DNA of 64,000 bases, taken from Luteibacter sp. Its GTDB lineage: Bacteria > Pseudomonadota > Gammaproteobacteria > Xanthomonadales > Rhodanobacteraceae. Made by a program: the position numbers and the translations under genes. The stretch covers positions 1-64,000 of the forward strand of contig NZ_WNDO01000015.1 of assembly GCF_009912395.1 (NCBI RefSeq). Direction: 5' to 3'. This document shows, in pieces, positions 44,852 to 54,908 of the stretch. The notes under the pieces are model-generated. The model had not been told where the DNA came from, searched no databases, and saw nothing but the letters and a program-made list of their open reading frames with translations. Within the stretch, counting starts at the first letter, position 1; every line of letters begins with the position of its first letter.

Positions 44852-47800
44852 ATGCACAAGGACCGTGGATTTTCCGCGCGTGTGTTTTCGCGCGGACGAC
44901 AGGGGTGGCTTAAGCGATCCTTGCTGTTGGCGACGACGGCATGCCTGTTCATGGCGCAAGGGTTCGCGCCGCAGGTGCACGCACAAAACTACGCCTACGA
45001 CGGTAATGGCCGCATGGTGGCGGCTACGGTACCTGATGGCACCACTACGCGTTACGTCTATGACGACATGGGCAATCTGCTCAATGTCGTGGCGGTACCC
45101 GCGGGAACGCCGTCGATCTATTCGTTGCGGCCGAGCCACGGGCCCATCGGACAAACGGTCGTCATCCAGGGGCAGGGGTTTTCGGCGCAGGCTACCGATA
45201 ACGCGGCGAGCTTCAATGGCGTGGCCGCCGTCGTGAGCGCCGCTACGACCCAGTTGCTGACCACACAGGTTCCGGTAGGCACGACGACAGGCTCTGTCAC
45301 CGTCGTCGTCGCCGGCAAGACGGCGACCAGTGACCATCCCTTCGTCGTCGACGGCAACGGTTTGCCGCCGGTCATCACCTCGGTCACGCCAGTGGTGGTC
45401 GCTGCGGGCGCTTCCGTCGCGGTGGCGGGCGAGCACTTGGCGCCGGTGCCGGGGCAGACGCGCCTCTTGCTCGACTCGACGGCGCTCGCCATCGGCAGCC
45501 TTTCCGATGCGTCGATCACCTTCAGTGTTCCCAAGAATCTTGGCTCTGGACACGTGGTCGTCCAAACGCCGTTTGGCGTGGCGACGGCCAGCACCGATCT
45601 CGTCGTGGTGCCTCCGGGCATCGACGCGACAACCGTCGCCAGTGTCGCTCGCCTTGCGCCGGGCGGCACGCAGTCGATTTCCATTCCGGCGTCCAAGCGA
45701 GGCGTCGTCCTGTTCGATGGCGGTCTTGCATCGGCGACAAAATGGCTGAGCCTGCAGCGCCTGGCGGCGACGGGTAGTACGAGCGAGTCGTATGAGATCT
45801 ACGATCCGCGTAACCGGATGGTCGCGCAGGGCAGCATATCGCCTGGGGCACCCAGCGTGCATTTGCCGAAGTTGACGGTACCGGGCACTTATAGCGTCTA
45901 CCTCAAGCCTGCGGATTCAGCTGCCACGACGATCACGATGGGGCTCGACGTGGCACCGGTGTTACTGCTGAATGCGGCTGCCCCTACACCGGTGGTGGGT
46001 AGTGTCCCGAATATGTCCAGGCGCTATCTGTTCACGGGCCAAACGGGGCTTTTGGTATCGCTACCGACGATAAGCACCACGCCGACCGGTGCGCTGGTTT
46101 CCCTGCAGTTGGCTGATGAGGGCGGCAATTACGTTGCGAGCACCTCTGGCACGACAAGCGCGTTGCTCAATCTTCCAGCGCTTGAATCGGGCCGGCTCTA
46201 TCAGGTGACGATTTCTCCAGGCAGTGGCGCGATCCAGAATACCGCGGTGCTGGTATCGACGCAGCCAGGTGGCGAGATCGTCGTGGACGGTCCTACCGTA
46301 GGCGTAAATGCGGGCACCGGCGTCGCGGCAACCTTCACCTTCAGTGCTGGCGCGGGAGACAACCTCGAACTGGGCTTGTCCGGTATATCGATGGGAGCAG
46401 GTACCTTCACCAGCGTTGTTACCAGCATTTACGATGCCGCCGGAACCTATGTGGGAGGTTCGTCGGGCTGCTCTGCAGCCGACTTGCCGTCGTGCCGCAT
46501 ATCGATATCCGGGCTTGCGGGCGGTCGCTACCTTATGACGATGAGCGCGTCTAATCCAGGCGCGATGACGTTCCAGGCGACATTGACAAGGGACGTAACA
46601 GGTACGCTGACGGTTGGAGAGAGCCGGGTCTTCACCTCGGCTCGTCCGGGGCAGTCGGCGCGACTGGCCATTCAGGGCAACGCGGGTGATGCACTGACCA
46701 TCGGCGTCGACAATATAGCCATTACGCCGACGGGACGGAATCTGATCTTCAACCTGATCGATCCTGCAGGTAATGCGATAGTCAAGGACAAGTCTATCGC
46801 GAGCGCCGACGCCATCAATGTGAGCGCACTGCCTTCGACGGGAACGTATACGTTACTGGTAGGACAGGCGAATGCGCTTCCGATGTCGGTAAGACTTTTG
46901 TTTGCTCCGGTTGCAGGAGGTCCTTTGTTGCCTGATGGTCCGGCCGTGGAGGCGGCCCCCATAGTGGGACAGCTCCCGGTGTTCACTATCGACACAACGG
47001 CGAAGCAGGACCTGGAGTTGGCGATCGCGTCGACATGGAGGAGCAATTGCTCATCCATATCGATCAATGTGATCGACGACAAGGGTAATAGTGTCTATAG
47101 CCGCACCATGTATGAGAAGGCAGGAAATCATCATCTATGGGGTTTTGCACCGGGTCACTACGTCGTAACGCTCAGCAACTGCGTAAGTAATGTCACGGCC
47201 ACTTTGACGCGCGACCTGGTGGATACGTTATCGCTTGGAGAAACGAAGAATTTCGATCTGAGCCGTAGTGGTCAGGTCATTCGTTACAGCTTCCAAGCCG
47301 TCGCAGGGCAGACGATAGCCGTCGGAGCACAGGCCTTCACGACGACACCCGCCGGCAAATCCGTCACAGTCAGCCTCTTCGCACCGGATGGAACGGTGTT
47401 CAAGAGTTCGCAGGATTCCAGCGCCGGAATGTTCAACCTCGAAAAACTGGCGATTGGTGGGACCTATACGCTGGTCGTCAGTCCGGACAATGGCGTGCCT
47501 GCGACCGGTCAAGCGGGCTACCTTCCGATGGCTGGTGGAATGATCGTCGCTGACGGTCCTTTGTCTACTCCTTCCGTAGGCACCGGACAGTACATCTATT
47601 ACAGCTTCGACGCGGTGGCCGGAGACGAGTTGCAGTTCGGGATGGGAAGTCCCGTTTTTCAAGGACGAAAGGCTTCCATCTCGTACTATGTCTACGATCC
47701 GACAGGTAGCCAAGTGGATAGCAATTACATCGATCCGACGTCCAGTCCTTATGCGAGTCGACTTGCGCTTACGAACATGCGAGCCGGACGATATACGGTA

Positions 47801-48175
47801 AAGGTCATGCCATCTTCGGGCGGGTCGAATTACACGATCGTTGCCGCGCTGAGTCATTATCTACAGGGTAACCTCTCGATAGGATCGCCCTCGACGGTCG
47901 ACATCGCGCGCCAGGGTCAAATCGCCAAATTGACATTCGATGGTTCAGCGGGTGCGAGACTCAAACTCAACGTTTCCTCGCTGACCACGTCACCTTCTGG
48001 CGAATCGCTGAGGCTGACACTTTTCGACCCGACTGGCGCAAACATCGATTCGGCGTCTTCTTTGACGTCAGGCAGTACTTATACGCTGCCTACGCTAAGT
48101 AAAACCGGTACCTACACCATAACGCTCGCACCGACGTTCGGCGTGCCGGCCAAGATGTCGCTTCTCCTGCAGTAA
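44852..48175 (+). CDS. Large secreted protein: YD repeats, IPT/TIG and prepeptidase-like domains
   Basis: 1107 residues from the ATG at 44852 (CAGGGGAATACCC upstream), with a long signal peptide ending PQVHAQ (about residue 45). It opens with two YD motifs (YAYDGNGRMVAATVPDGTTT, RYVYDDMGNLL), followed by two IPT/TIG domains (PSIYSLRPSHGPIGQTVVIQ; PVITSVTPVVVAAGASVAVA). From about 270 to the end come roughly seven repeats of about 110 residues resembling PPC beta sandwiches (LSLGETKNFDLSRSGQVIRY, VPSTVDIARQGQIAKLTF-like openings). Probably a surface adhesin or carrier. It precedes the RHS gene by 75 bases in the same direction, likely one operon. Confidence 0.75.
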   Translation: MHKDRGFSARVFSRGRQGWLKRSLLLATTACLFMAQGFAPQVHAQNYAYDGNGRMVAATVPDGTTTRYVYDDMGNLLNVVAVPAGTPSIYSLRPSHGPIGQTVVIQGQGFSAQATDNAASFNGVAAVVSAATTQLLTTQVPVGTTTGSVTVVVAGKTATSDHPFVVDGNGLPPVITSVTPVVVAAGASVAVAGEHLAPVPGQTRLLLDSTALAIGSLSDASITFSVPKNLGSGHVVVQTPFGVATASTDLVVVPPGIDATTVASVARLAPGGTQSISIPASKRGVVLFDGGLASATKWLSLQRLAATGSTSESYEIYDPRNRMVAQGSISPGAPSVHLPKLTVPGTYSVYLKPADSAATTITMGLDVAPVLLLNAAAPTPVVGSVPNMSRRYLFTGQTGLLVSLPTISTTPTGALVSLQLADEGGNYVASTSGTTSALLNLPALESGRLYQVTISPGSGAIQNTAVLVSTQPGGEIVVDGPTVGVNAGTGVAATFTFSAGAGDNLELGLSGISMGAGTFTSVVTSIYDAAGTYVGGSSGCSAADLPSCRISISGLAGGRYLMTMSASNPGAMTFQATLTRDVTGTLTVGESRVFTSARPGQSARLAIQGNAGDALTIGVDNIAITPTGRNLIFNLIDPAGNAIVKDKSIASADAINVSALPSTGTYTLLVGQANALPMSVRLLFAPVAGGPLLPDGPAVEAAPIVGQLPVFTIDTTAKQDLELAIASTWRSNCSSISINVIDDKGNSVYSRTMYEKAGNHHLWGFAPGHYVVTLSNCVSNVTATLTRDLVDTLSLGETKNFDLSRSGQVIRYSFQAVAGQTIAVGAQAFTTTPAGKSVTVSLFAPDGTVFKSSQDSSAGMFNLEKLAIGGTYTLVVSPDNGVPATGQAGYLPMAGGMIVADGPLSTPSVGTGQYIYYSFDAVAGDELQFGMGSPVFQGRKASISYYVYDPTGSQVDSNYIDPTSSPYASRLALTNMRAGRYTVKVMPSSGGSNYTIVAALSHYLQGNLSIGSPSTVDIARQGQIAKLTFDGSAGARLKLNVSSLTTSPSGESLRLTLFDPTGANIDSASSLTSGSTYTLPTLSKTGTYTITLAPTFGVPAKMSLLLQ

Positions 48176-48185
48176 TGCTCATGGA

Positions 48186-48210
48186 GCCGCCATTCCCAAG
48201 GAATGGCGGC
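48186..48210 (+). promoter_or_regulatory. Intercistronic hairpin between the two large genes
   Basis: Arms GCCGCCATTCC and GGAATGGCGGC (11 bases each) enclose a three-base loop eleven bases after the first gene's stop, and no T run follows. It may cause partial termination or protect the upstream mRNA, lowering expression of the RHS gene relative to its neighbour. Confidence 0.5.
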
Positions 48211-48250
48211 GTAGCGGCTACAGGGCCGCAAGACTCAAGGATTTCGTACG

Positions 48251-51200
48251 ATGGGACTCACGCATCGCTTTCGTCTGAGTGTTTTGTCGCTGGGTTTGCT
48301 TGCAATCGGGGGGCTGAGCATCGGCTCGATTATCGAGGCCCAGTCGTCGATCGGCGTGGACATGGTCGTCGTGCCTAGTGAGTTGACCCGGCACGGGGTT
48401 GTCGCTGCGCCGATTGGACTTCCCGACGGACGAGTTCTAAGTGTCGATGGGAAAACGATCGCACTTCGTCGCCCTGATGGTTCGAGCCTGACCGTGCCTT
48501 TACCGTCCGCTCGAATCGGTATGGTGGCTGTCGCGTTGCCGGACGGTCGAATTCTCCTGTGGGGTGGTGCCGAATCCGATGGCTCCTTGGCGACCAACGG
48601 CTGGTGGCTCGATCCCGTCAGCCTGCGATTCACCGAGGCGGTGATTCCGGCACTTTCACCTGGGCTGGGTCAGGCGTTCACCGTGCTTAGTGATGGTCGG
48701 GTACTGGTTACTGGCGGCTGGAATCCCGATCGGAGACTGTTTGGTCAGGCGGCACTATGGTCGCCTGTGCAGGGAATCCGTGTCGAACTGGTGACCCGTT
48801 CCGCTCCCAGATTTGCGCAATCCACCGCTGTGCAGGTGGACGGCAGCGTGCTGATCTGGGGCGGCGTGGATGCGTCGTTCCAGTCGGTGGACGGTGTCGT
48901 TCGATTTGACCCGTCATCTCTCTCTTTCGATGTTCCGGCGAAAGAGGCTGTCCAGTCGGGTGATTTCACCTTGCTGGCGTCGACGCCGGGCCGCGATCAA
49001 CAGGCGGCGCCGGTCGACAGTCTGGTAGGCATGCGCTTCAGCGGCGACATCGATCCGACCACCATCTCGCCTTCGTCGGTCTCGCTGGTCGGGCCGTCGG
49101 GTCCCGTGGATGCCAGTGTCTCGGGTATCCAAGATCGCCTCGCTTTCGTTGTTCCTCGCGCGGACTTGTTCCCTGGAACGCATTACACCGTGGTGCTTGC
49201 GGGTATTCGCGACCGGAAGGGGCGTACGCTGCCTTTCACTTCGTTCGGTTTCACCACGGCTCGTATGGGGGGAAGCGTGGTTTCCGCAAACGGGGCCGCA
49301 TCGCCGACACAGGCTTCCGGCCATGGTTCCTCGGCGGCCGCGTCATCGGTCACGGGTGCAACGACTCCTTCCTTGATGACGCTATACCAAAGTACCGGTG
49401 AGCCAGCGACAGGAAAGGCGGCCGTCTTGGCTTCCTGTCGTAGGAAGTCCGGCACGGGATATCGTCTATGCCGCGATCGTGGCTATATCGTCGACGGCGC
49501 GTGGTATCCCGGCCAGGACAACGCAGGCGGTCCCGATGGCGGGCACTGGCGCCTCAATGTCGCCGACTACTCGCCAAGCGATAACGCCCGCGCCTGGAAG
49601 GCGCGACGAGCGAAGGCGGCGGTAGCGACCTTCGCAAAATCGGCGGGTACCGGTTCGATCAAGGGCAAGCTGCACCTCATCGATGGTCGTGGTATCGGCC
49701 ATGTGCAAGTGTCGATCGGTAGCGCATCCACCTACACCGAAGCCGACGGCAGCTTCCTGTTGGTGGGGGCCCCCCTGGGCAGGCAGACGCTCTTCGTGGA
49801 TGGGCGTCCGGCCGACGACGCCACTCGCCACTACGGGCAGTTCGAGGTCGGCGTCACCGTCGATGGCAGCGGTAGTGAGTTGCCTTACACGCTGTACCTG
49901 CCGCGTATCCTGGAGCGCGATCGCATTCAGCTTCCATCCCCGACCACCTATGACATGGTGGTGACCCATCCGGACATGCCGGGCCTGGAGGTGAATATCC
50001 CGGCAGGCACGGTCATTCGCGACAGGCAGGGCAAGATAGTCACGGAGCTGGCCATCGTCCCTACGCCTGCCGATCGGGCGCCTTATCCGGTGCCGATGAA
50101 CTTCGCCGTGTACTTCAGCCTGCAGCCTGGCGGCGCTTCGGTACAGAACGTGCGTTCGGACCAGCCCCAGGGCATCACGCTCACCTATCCGAACTATGGT
50201 CATGTACCGGCAGGTCAGCGAGCCAGTTTCATCGCCTATACCCCGGATGATGGGTGGCGGGCCTACGGTGCCGGCACCGTCACGCCCGATGGCAGTCAGT
50301 TGAAGGCGGAAGCGGGCGTCAGGCTGACGACGCTGACATCGGGCAGCTGGGATATGGACAATCGCCATCCCGGCGACAAGGATCCGGCCAAACCGGATGG
50401 TGCCTGCTGTGGCGACCCCGTGGACCTGTTGAGCGGAACGCTCGTGGAAAACGTGGCGGACGTCGTGCTTCCGGACGTGATGCCCGTGTCGGCCACGCGA
50501 ACCTGGCACTCGATCGCACACTCGGCGCTGAAGGACCCGAATGCCGTCCAGGACACGCGTGCCTTCGGTAGTTGGCGTGGTGACTACGATCTATTCATCA
50601 ATGGCACCTGGGGCACCATCAGCGTCCGCCTTCCCAATGGAACCCTGCTATCGCCATTCAACCAGGTCAAGGCGCTCCCGGGAGGGGATGGTCGTTGGGA
50701 GTATGCGGGAAATATCGCGTCCTATGCGGGTACGACGATCGACGCCAAATTGACAAGCCAATGCGATCGCGACAACGAATTCGAATGCTATGTCGTCAAT
50801 ACGCCGGATGGTACGCGCTACTACAGCCAGCCCTTCGGTGGTCTGTACGAGATTCGGGACCGTTTCGACAACCGCATTCGTATCGTTCGTGATGCGGGCC
50901 TTGTTACCCAGGTGATATCTCCGAACGGTCGCTATCTGACGTTTACCTATAACAGCGACAACAATATCGCTTCCGTCGCGGATCACACGGGACGGACCTG
51001 GACCTATGGATACCACAAGCTGAGCTTCCCGGTCGGTGCTTGGGCCGATGGTGGGCCGGCGCCTGGTTCCGCGACGTCGACGATGTATCTTCTGGATACG
51101 GTGACGTATCCGGATCAGACGACAACGCGCTATATCTATAACGAGAACACGACACCTCCGTCATCGGGTGCCGCCTGTGCTTCCACAGTGCCTGGAACAC

Positions 51201-53731
51201 TCGCCAGTGTTGTTGATCGTAATGGTACGAAAGTGGTGGATGTGAGCTATTGCGGAGTGAAAGTGGCCTCTCAGTCCTATGCGGACGGAGGGGTTATGAA
51301 ATTTCGATACCAAGGATCTGCTACGGAAGTGACCGACACTCAAGGGAATGTTCGCCGTTTAATTTTCGGGAGTGCGGGATACCCTGATTCGGATACTCGA
51401 GGCTACGGCACATCCCTGGCTAATACTGTTGCATCTGTTCATAACGAACGTGGGTTGCGGGTGTCATCAAAGGATGCTTTGGGTCGGACGACTTACTTCA
51501 ATTGGGACGATCACGGGAATCTGCTGAGCGAAACGAGGCTGTACGGCACGTCGGAAGCGGTATCTCGTCAGTGGACTTGGAATGAGGTAAATGATCCGAT
51601 TTCTTATAAGGACGAGCTGGGTCACGTCACTACGATGGAGTACACCGAAGGTTGTTTGACCGGAGTGCGTGACGCCGAGGGTCAGAAAACAACCATGGTG
51701 TGCGATCCGCAGGGTCAGCGCGTTTCCACCACGGATCCCTTGGGAAATACCACGAGACAGACTTACCTGGGTGGAGATCCTCGCTCATATGTCGATCCAC
51801 TTGGGCAGACGACGTGGTTTGCGACGGACTCCCTTGGTCGCTTGATAAGTACGACCTCGGCGTCGGGTCGATCTATTCGCCGAAGCCACGACATCAACAA
51901 CCGCCTCAGCGTCGCGCTTGATGGCGATGGAAATGCCGTCTCTTATTCATATGACAATGAAGGTCACATCTTGTCCGTAAAATTTCCCGGCGATGGCGTG
52001 CTTTCATTTGCCTATGACCCATCTTATCGGTTGCAGCGGCGTACAGATGCAATAGGGCGGTCGGAGAGCTGGGCATGGACAAGAGGGGGCACCCTTTCTT
52101 CTTATACCGATCGTAAAGGGTTGGTGACGGTTTACGATCCAGTCGATGCACTCGGTCGTTTCACGCGCGTGACGTACGCGGATGGTGGGACGGTTACGAT
52201 TGACGCGTACGATGCAGCCAATAAGGTGCTGCAGTGGACCGATAGTCAGGACGGCATCACCACTCATAGCTTCGACTCGCTCGATCGTTTGACGCAGGAA
52301 TCGACCTCCCGAGGTACGGTGTCATACACATACGATTCCTTGGGGCGACGACTTTCCATGACAGCCGATGGGCAGGGAGCGGTTACATACGATTACGACA
52401 AGATAGGTCGATTGAGGACGATATCTCAGGCTAGCGATGTTGTGACATTTGGTTACGATGTTGCGTCACGGCGGACTTCTATGACGTTGCCGAATCACGT
52501 CGTGGCTAATTATATCTATGATGCAGCGGGCCAAGTTAGCGGCCTTGATTACAAGCGGGGCGACGATTCATTGCTTGGGTCGCTGTCCTACAAGTATGAC
52601 GGTGAAGGGCAGATTGTGGCTCGAGGTGGAACATTGGCCGCCACGGGCTCGCCTATTCCTTATATATCGAAAACGTCCTTCGACTTAAATAATAGAATCG
52701 ACGTATTCGAGGGTAAGCACGTTTCGTATGATAACAATGGAAATGTCGTTGACGATGGCAGCATGAGTTATGAATGGGATGCGAGGCAGCGACTAGTTGC
52801 GATCCATAAGGGAGCGGAAACGATTCGCTATGCTTATGATAGCCGAGGGCATCGTGTTAGCAAGAATGATAACGGTGTTTTGACGTCATATTTGTATGAT
52901 GGTTCGAATCCGGTGAAGATTGTTCAAGGGGGAGTGACCATGAGTGTTCTGAATGGTCTTTCCATGGATGAGCATTTTGCCATTACGTTGCCAAATGGTC
53001 GTCGGTATTTTATGGCTGATGTTCAGAAAAGCACGATGGCGTTGGTTGATGTGTCCGGATCGATTACTCAGTCGTATCAATATGGGCCTTACGGTGAAGA
53101 TATTTCAGGAGGGGATTCTGTAAATCCGTTCCAGTACGCGGGGAGGGAGAACGAAGGATTGGGTCTCTATTTTAATCGCTATCGGTACTATCATCCCCGA
53201 ACAGGGCGGTTTATAAGTGAGGATCCCTTGGGTATCGATGCTGGTCAGTCGAATTTTTACACCTATGTGGCGGCCAGTCCGCTGACAAATGTGGATCCAA
53301 TGGGATTGGGTACTTTGGCTATCGGGCCATCAGTATCGTTTTCTCTGTTGGCCAAATTTGATTTATCAACGCAAATTTCGTTTAGTTGGAGAAATAATCA
53401 TTTCTTTGATGTTTCGAGATGGCGGTTGGGCGGCATTTTTTCGATATCGCCGTTTACTCAGAATTCGAGCGGCGTAGGAGTTTCTGGCGGTGGTGTTTTG
53501 ACCTATTCCGAGGCGAATGACCCGAGCGCTTTCGATGGGTGGAGCGGTGTAGTTGGGTTTAGTGGAGCATATGATTCAGTGTCAGCCGGCCTGGATGTTG
53601 GCAACATCGGGAGTGATTGCCTTACTTGGAGTTTGTCGTTGGGAAGAGGCGTCGAAGTTACGGGGACGCTTCCCGGTGAGGTTCACGCGGGTGCCTCTTG
53701 GACGGCTACAAAAAGCGTTCCTATTTGGTGA
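48251..53731 (+). CDS. Secreted RHS-repeat protein with variable C-terminal (toxin-like) module
   Basis: 1826 residues. A signal-like N-terminus (LSVLSLGLLAIGGLSIGSII) is followed by kelch-like repeats (LPDGRVLVTGGWNPD), an Ig-like Big_5 domain (about 255-335), a carboxypeptidase-regulatory-like domain (GSIKGKLHLIDGRGIGHVQV, about 475), and a DUF6531-like segment (GDPVDLLSGTLVE, about 720). Then come many YD repeats and the RHS core RYRYYHPRTGRFISEDPLG ... NVDPMGL. The last 140 residues after the core are Gly/Ser-rich beta-type sequence without recognised catalytic motif, and the DNA there is AT-rich compared with the 5' half. The small membrane protein that follows is coupled by TGATG. By family, the C-terminal module is a toxin released from the RHS shell. 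Confidence 0.85.
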   Translation: MGLTHRFRLSVLSLGLLAIGGLSIGSIIEAQSSIGVDMVVVPSELTRHGVVAAPIGLPDGRVLSVDGKTIALRRPDGSSLTVPLPSARIGMVAVALPDGRILLWGGAESDGSLATNGWWLDPVSLRFTEAVIPALSPGLGQAFTVLSDGRVLVTGGWNPDRRLFGQAALWSPVQGIRVELVTRSAPRFAQSTAVQVDGSVLIWGGVDASFQSVDGVVRFDPSSLSFDVPAKEAVQSGDFTLLASTPGRDQQAAPVDSLVGMRFSGDIDPTTISPSSVSLVGPSGPVDASVSGIQDRLAFVVPRADLFPGTHYTVVLAGIRDRKGRTLPFTSFGFTTARMGGSVVSANGAASPTQASGHGSSAAASSVTGATTPSLMTLYQSTGEPATGKAAVLASCRRKSGTGYRLCRDRGYIVDGAWYPGQDNAGGPDGGHWRLNVADYSPSDNARAWKARRAKAAVATFAKSAGTGSIKGKLHLIDGRGIGHVQVSIGSASTYTEADGSFLLVGAPLGRQTLFVDGRPADDATRHYGQFEVGVTVDGSGSELPYTLYLPRILERDRIQLPSPTTYDMVVTHPDMPGLEVNIPAGTVIRDRQGKIVTELAIVPTPADRAPYPVPMNFAVYFSLQPGGASVQNVRSDQPQGITLTYPNYGHVPAGQRASFIAYTPDDGWRAYGAGTVTPDGSQLKAEAGVRLTTLTSGSWDMDNRHPGDKDPAKPDGACCGDPVDLLSGTLVENVADVVLPDVMPVSATRTWHSIAHSALKDPNAVQDTRAFGSWRGDYDLFINGTWGTISVRLPNGTLLSPFNQVKALPGGDGRWEYAGNIASYAGTTIDAKLTSQCDRDNEFECYVVNTPDGTRYYSQPFGGLYEIRDRFDNRIRIVRDAGLVTQVISPNGRYLTFTYNSDNNIASVADHTGRTWTYGYHKLSFPVGAWADGGPAPGSATSTMYLLDTVTYPDQTTTRYIYNENTTPPSSGAACASTVPGTLASVVDRNGTKVVDVSYCGVKVASQSYADGGVMKFRYQGSATEVTDTQGNVRRLIFGSAGYPDSDTRGYGTSLANTVASVHNERGLRVSSKDALGRTTYFNWDDHGNLLSETRLYGTSEAVSRQWTWNEVNDPISYKDELGHVTTMEYTEGCLTGVRDAEGQKTTMVCDPQGQRVSTTDPLGNTTRQTYLGGDPRSYVDPLGQTTWFATDSLGRLISTTSASGRSIRRSHDINNRLSVALDGDGNAVSYSYDNEGHILSVKFPGDGVLSFAYDPSYRLQRRTDAIGRSESWAWTRGGTLSSYTDRKGLVTVYDPVDALGRFTRVTYADGGTVTIDAYDAANKVLQWTDSQDGITTHSFDSLDRLTQESTSRGTVSYTYDSLGRRLSMTADGQGAVTYDYDKIGRLRTISQASDVVTFGYDVASRRTSMTLPNHVVANYIYDAAGQVSGLDYKRGDDSLLGSLSYKYDGEGQIVARGGTLAATGSPIPYISKTSFDLNNRIDVFEGKHVSYDNNGNVVDDGSMSYEWDARQRLVAIHKGAETIRYAYDSRGHRVSKNDNGVLTSYLYDGSNPVKIVQGGVTMSVLNGLSMDEHFAITLPNGRRYFMADVQKSTMALVDVSGSITQSYQYGPYGEDISGGDSVNPFQYAGRENEGLGLYFNRYRYYHPRTGRFISEDPLGIDAGQSNFYTYVAASPLTNVDPMGLGTLAIGPSVSFSLLAKFDLSTQISFSWRNNHFFDVSRWRLGGIFSISPFTQNSSGVGVSGGGVLTYSEANDPSAFDGWSGVVGFSGAYDSVSAGLDVGNIGSDCLTWSLSLGRGVEVTGTLPGEVHAGASWTATKSVPIW

Positions 53732-54102
53732 TGAAGTTTTTTTATTGGCTTATATTTTTTTTTATGGCCGGAGGCCCTCTTTTTGCATACCTGTTATGGC
53801 TGTTCTTTGTGATAAAAATGTGGTGCTTGATCCATGCCGCCAAGAAGGCATGTCTTGCCGCAGGACAGGGATTGAATTATTGGGCACGCTGGAATGGGCG
53901 GCGGAGGCAATTGCCTGCGGCATCGCAGTTGAGCATGGTTCTGGGAGAGGAGTCGTTTATCGCTAGAGACGAAAAAATAGCGCTGGTTGAACACAGGGTC
54001 TTAGCCGGGCGATATTTTTTTTGGTCGTGCGTACTAGGGCTTGGAGGGTTTTTGGTTGGGTTGCTTCTCGTGTCGATAGTTGCATTGAATCGAAGCGTTT
54101 AG
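53731..54102 (+). CDS. Two-helix membrane protein, candidate immunity protein for the RHS toxin
   Basis: 123 residues starting at the ATG that shares its A with the RHS stop (TGATG). Two hydrophobic segments: FFYWLIFFFMAGGPLFAYLL near the N-terminus and FFWSCVLGLGGFLVGLLLVS near the C-terminus, separated by a basic cytoplasm-type loop (RWNGRRRQ). The DNA is markedly AT-rich for this genome and uses rare codons, as is usual for polymorphic-toxin cassettes. Position and coupling argue for immunity; a membrane immunity protein would fit a toxin acting on the membrane. No family recognised. Confidence 0.6.
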   Translation: MKFFYWLIFFFMAGGPLFAYLLWLFFVIKMWCLIHAAKKACLAAGQGLNYWARWNGRRRQLPAASQLSMVLGEESFIARDEKIALVEHRVLAGRYFFWSCVLGLGGFLVGLLLVSIVALNRSV

Positions 54103-54237
54103 TGTTATTTGTTGGGGGCCCTAGTGAGAAATGGTGACCATCATGGGCTATGGTGAAGAATCGATTCTTGATGTTTTTGGGGTTAATGGTTGGGTGTGGT
54201 CTGTTTTGGGTTTCGATTATTTTTTAATCATTGCGAT

Positions 54238-54908
54238 TCAATCAAGGCCGGTTTTGCCTGGAGCCCAATACGCCTTGTTCTGCGACGAAGCCGCCTTGTC
54301 GCCCGCTTCGCGCAGCGCCCGACGCAACCGCTAGATCGACGTGGACTTGCCGGTGAGCACCATCGATGTCGATGGGCATGCCTTGAGCAGCTGAGTCGCG
54401 CGATCCTCGATGGCGGAAAGGTGCGTCTCGTCGTCGCGTCGCAGGTAGGTGTCGATATGACCTAGACCGAGCAAGTGCTTTACCTCGTCTAGATCGTCCG
54501 CAGGCGTCATTTCCAGGCAGATCGTCAAGGGTGACAAAGCCGGCCGGATACCGCCCAGCGCCATGGCAAGGCCCAGCGTTGTCTCGTCGCCGAACACGAA
54601 GGCTGGCGACGTCACGTCCGGGAGATCCACGGAGCGGCGAGGCCCGAACAGCGTGCAATCGTCGCCCGTGCGTACGTCGCGTGCCCAGCGTCAGCCGGGG
54701 CTGTCACCGTGTATGAAGGCGAGCAGGCGCGTGCGCCCCTTGAGGGCGTCCCATTCAATCGGCGTATACGTCCGTTGCATCCAGCCGCCGAACATCAGCT
54801 GGAGCTTGTCGCCAGGTGTCCACGCGACCTGTTTCAGCGCGTCGCCTCCCAGCGTGATCAGCCGGAACCGGGTGCCCACCGGCTCGACGGCGACGACGCG
54901 GGCGGTGT
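54238..54908 (-). pseudogene. Degraded siderophore-interacting protein (SIP) gene, copy 1
   Basis: Reading on the minus strand from about 54908, the frame gives ARVVAVEPVG, FRLITLGGDALKQVAWTPGD and GGWMQRTYTPIEWD (FAD-binding part), then an in-frame TGA (54691-54693). It continues WARDVRTGDDCTLFGPRR, SPAFVFGDETTLGLAMALGG and TGKSTSI, then an in-frame TAG (54331-54333), and ends at NKAYWAPGKTGLD with TGA 54238-54240. The N-terminal ~23 codons are missing, replaced by a LysR fragment in the opposite orientation. The paralogue at 56658-57386 gives the full frame. With two internal stops and a lost 5' end it cannot be functional. Confidence 0.85.

Noticed and set aside
48251..53731. Type VI secretion-type RHS effector
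   Set aside because: No PAAR or VgrG-linked N-terminus; the protein starts with a signal-like helix and extracellular-type domains, and no T6SS gene is near.
54131..54334. 67-codon frame after the candidate immunity gene
   Set aside because: Its second half is antisense to the SIP remnant and it lacks a ribosome-binding site; probably chance, although the AT-rich first half might be leftover cassette DNA.
54563..54901. N-terminal part of the plus-strand frame ending at 55144
   Set aside because: It is antisense SIP sequence; only the part from about 54902 has LysR similarity.
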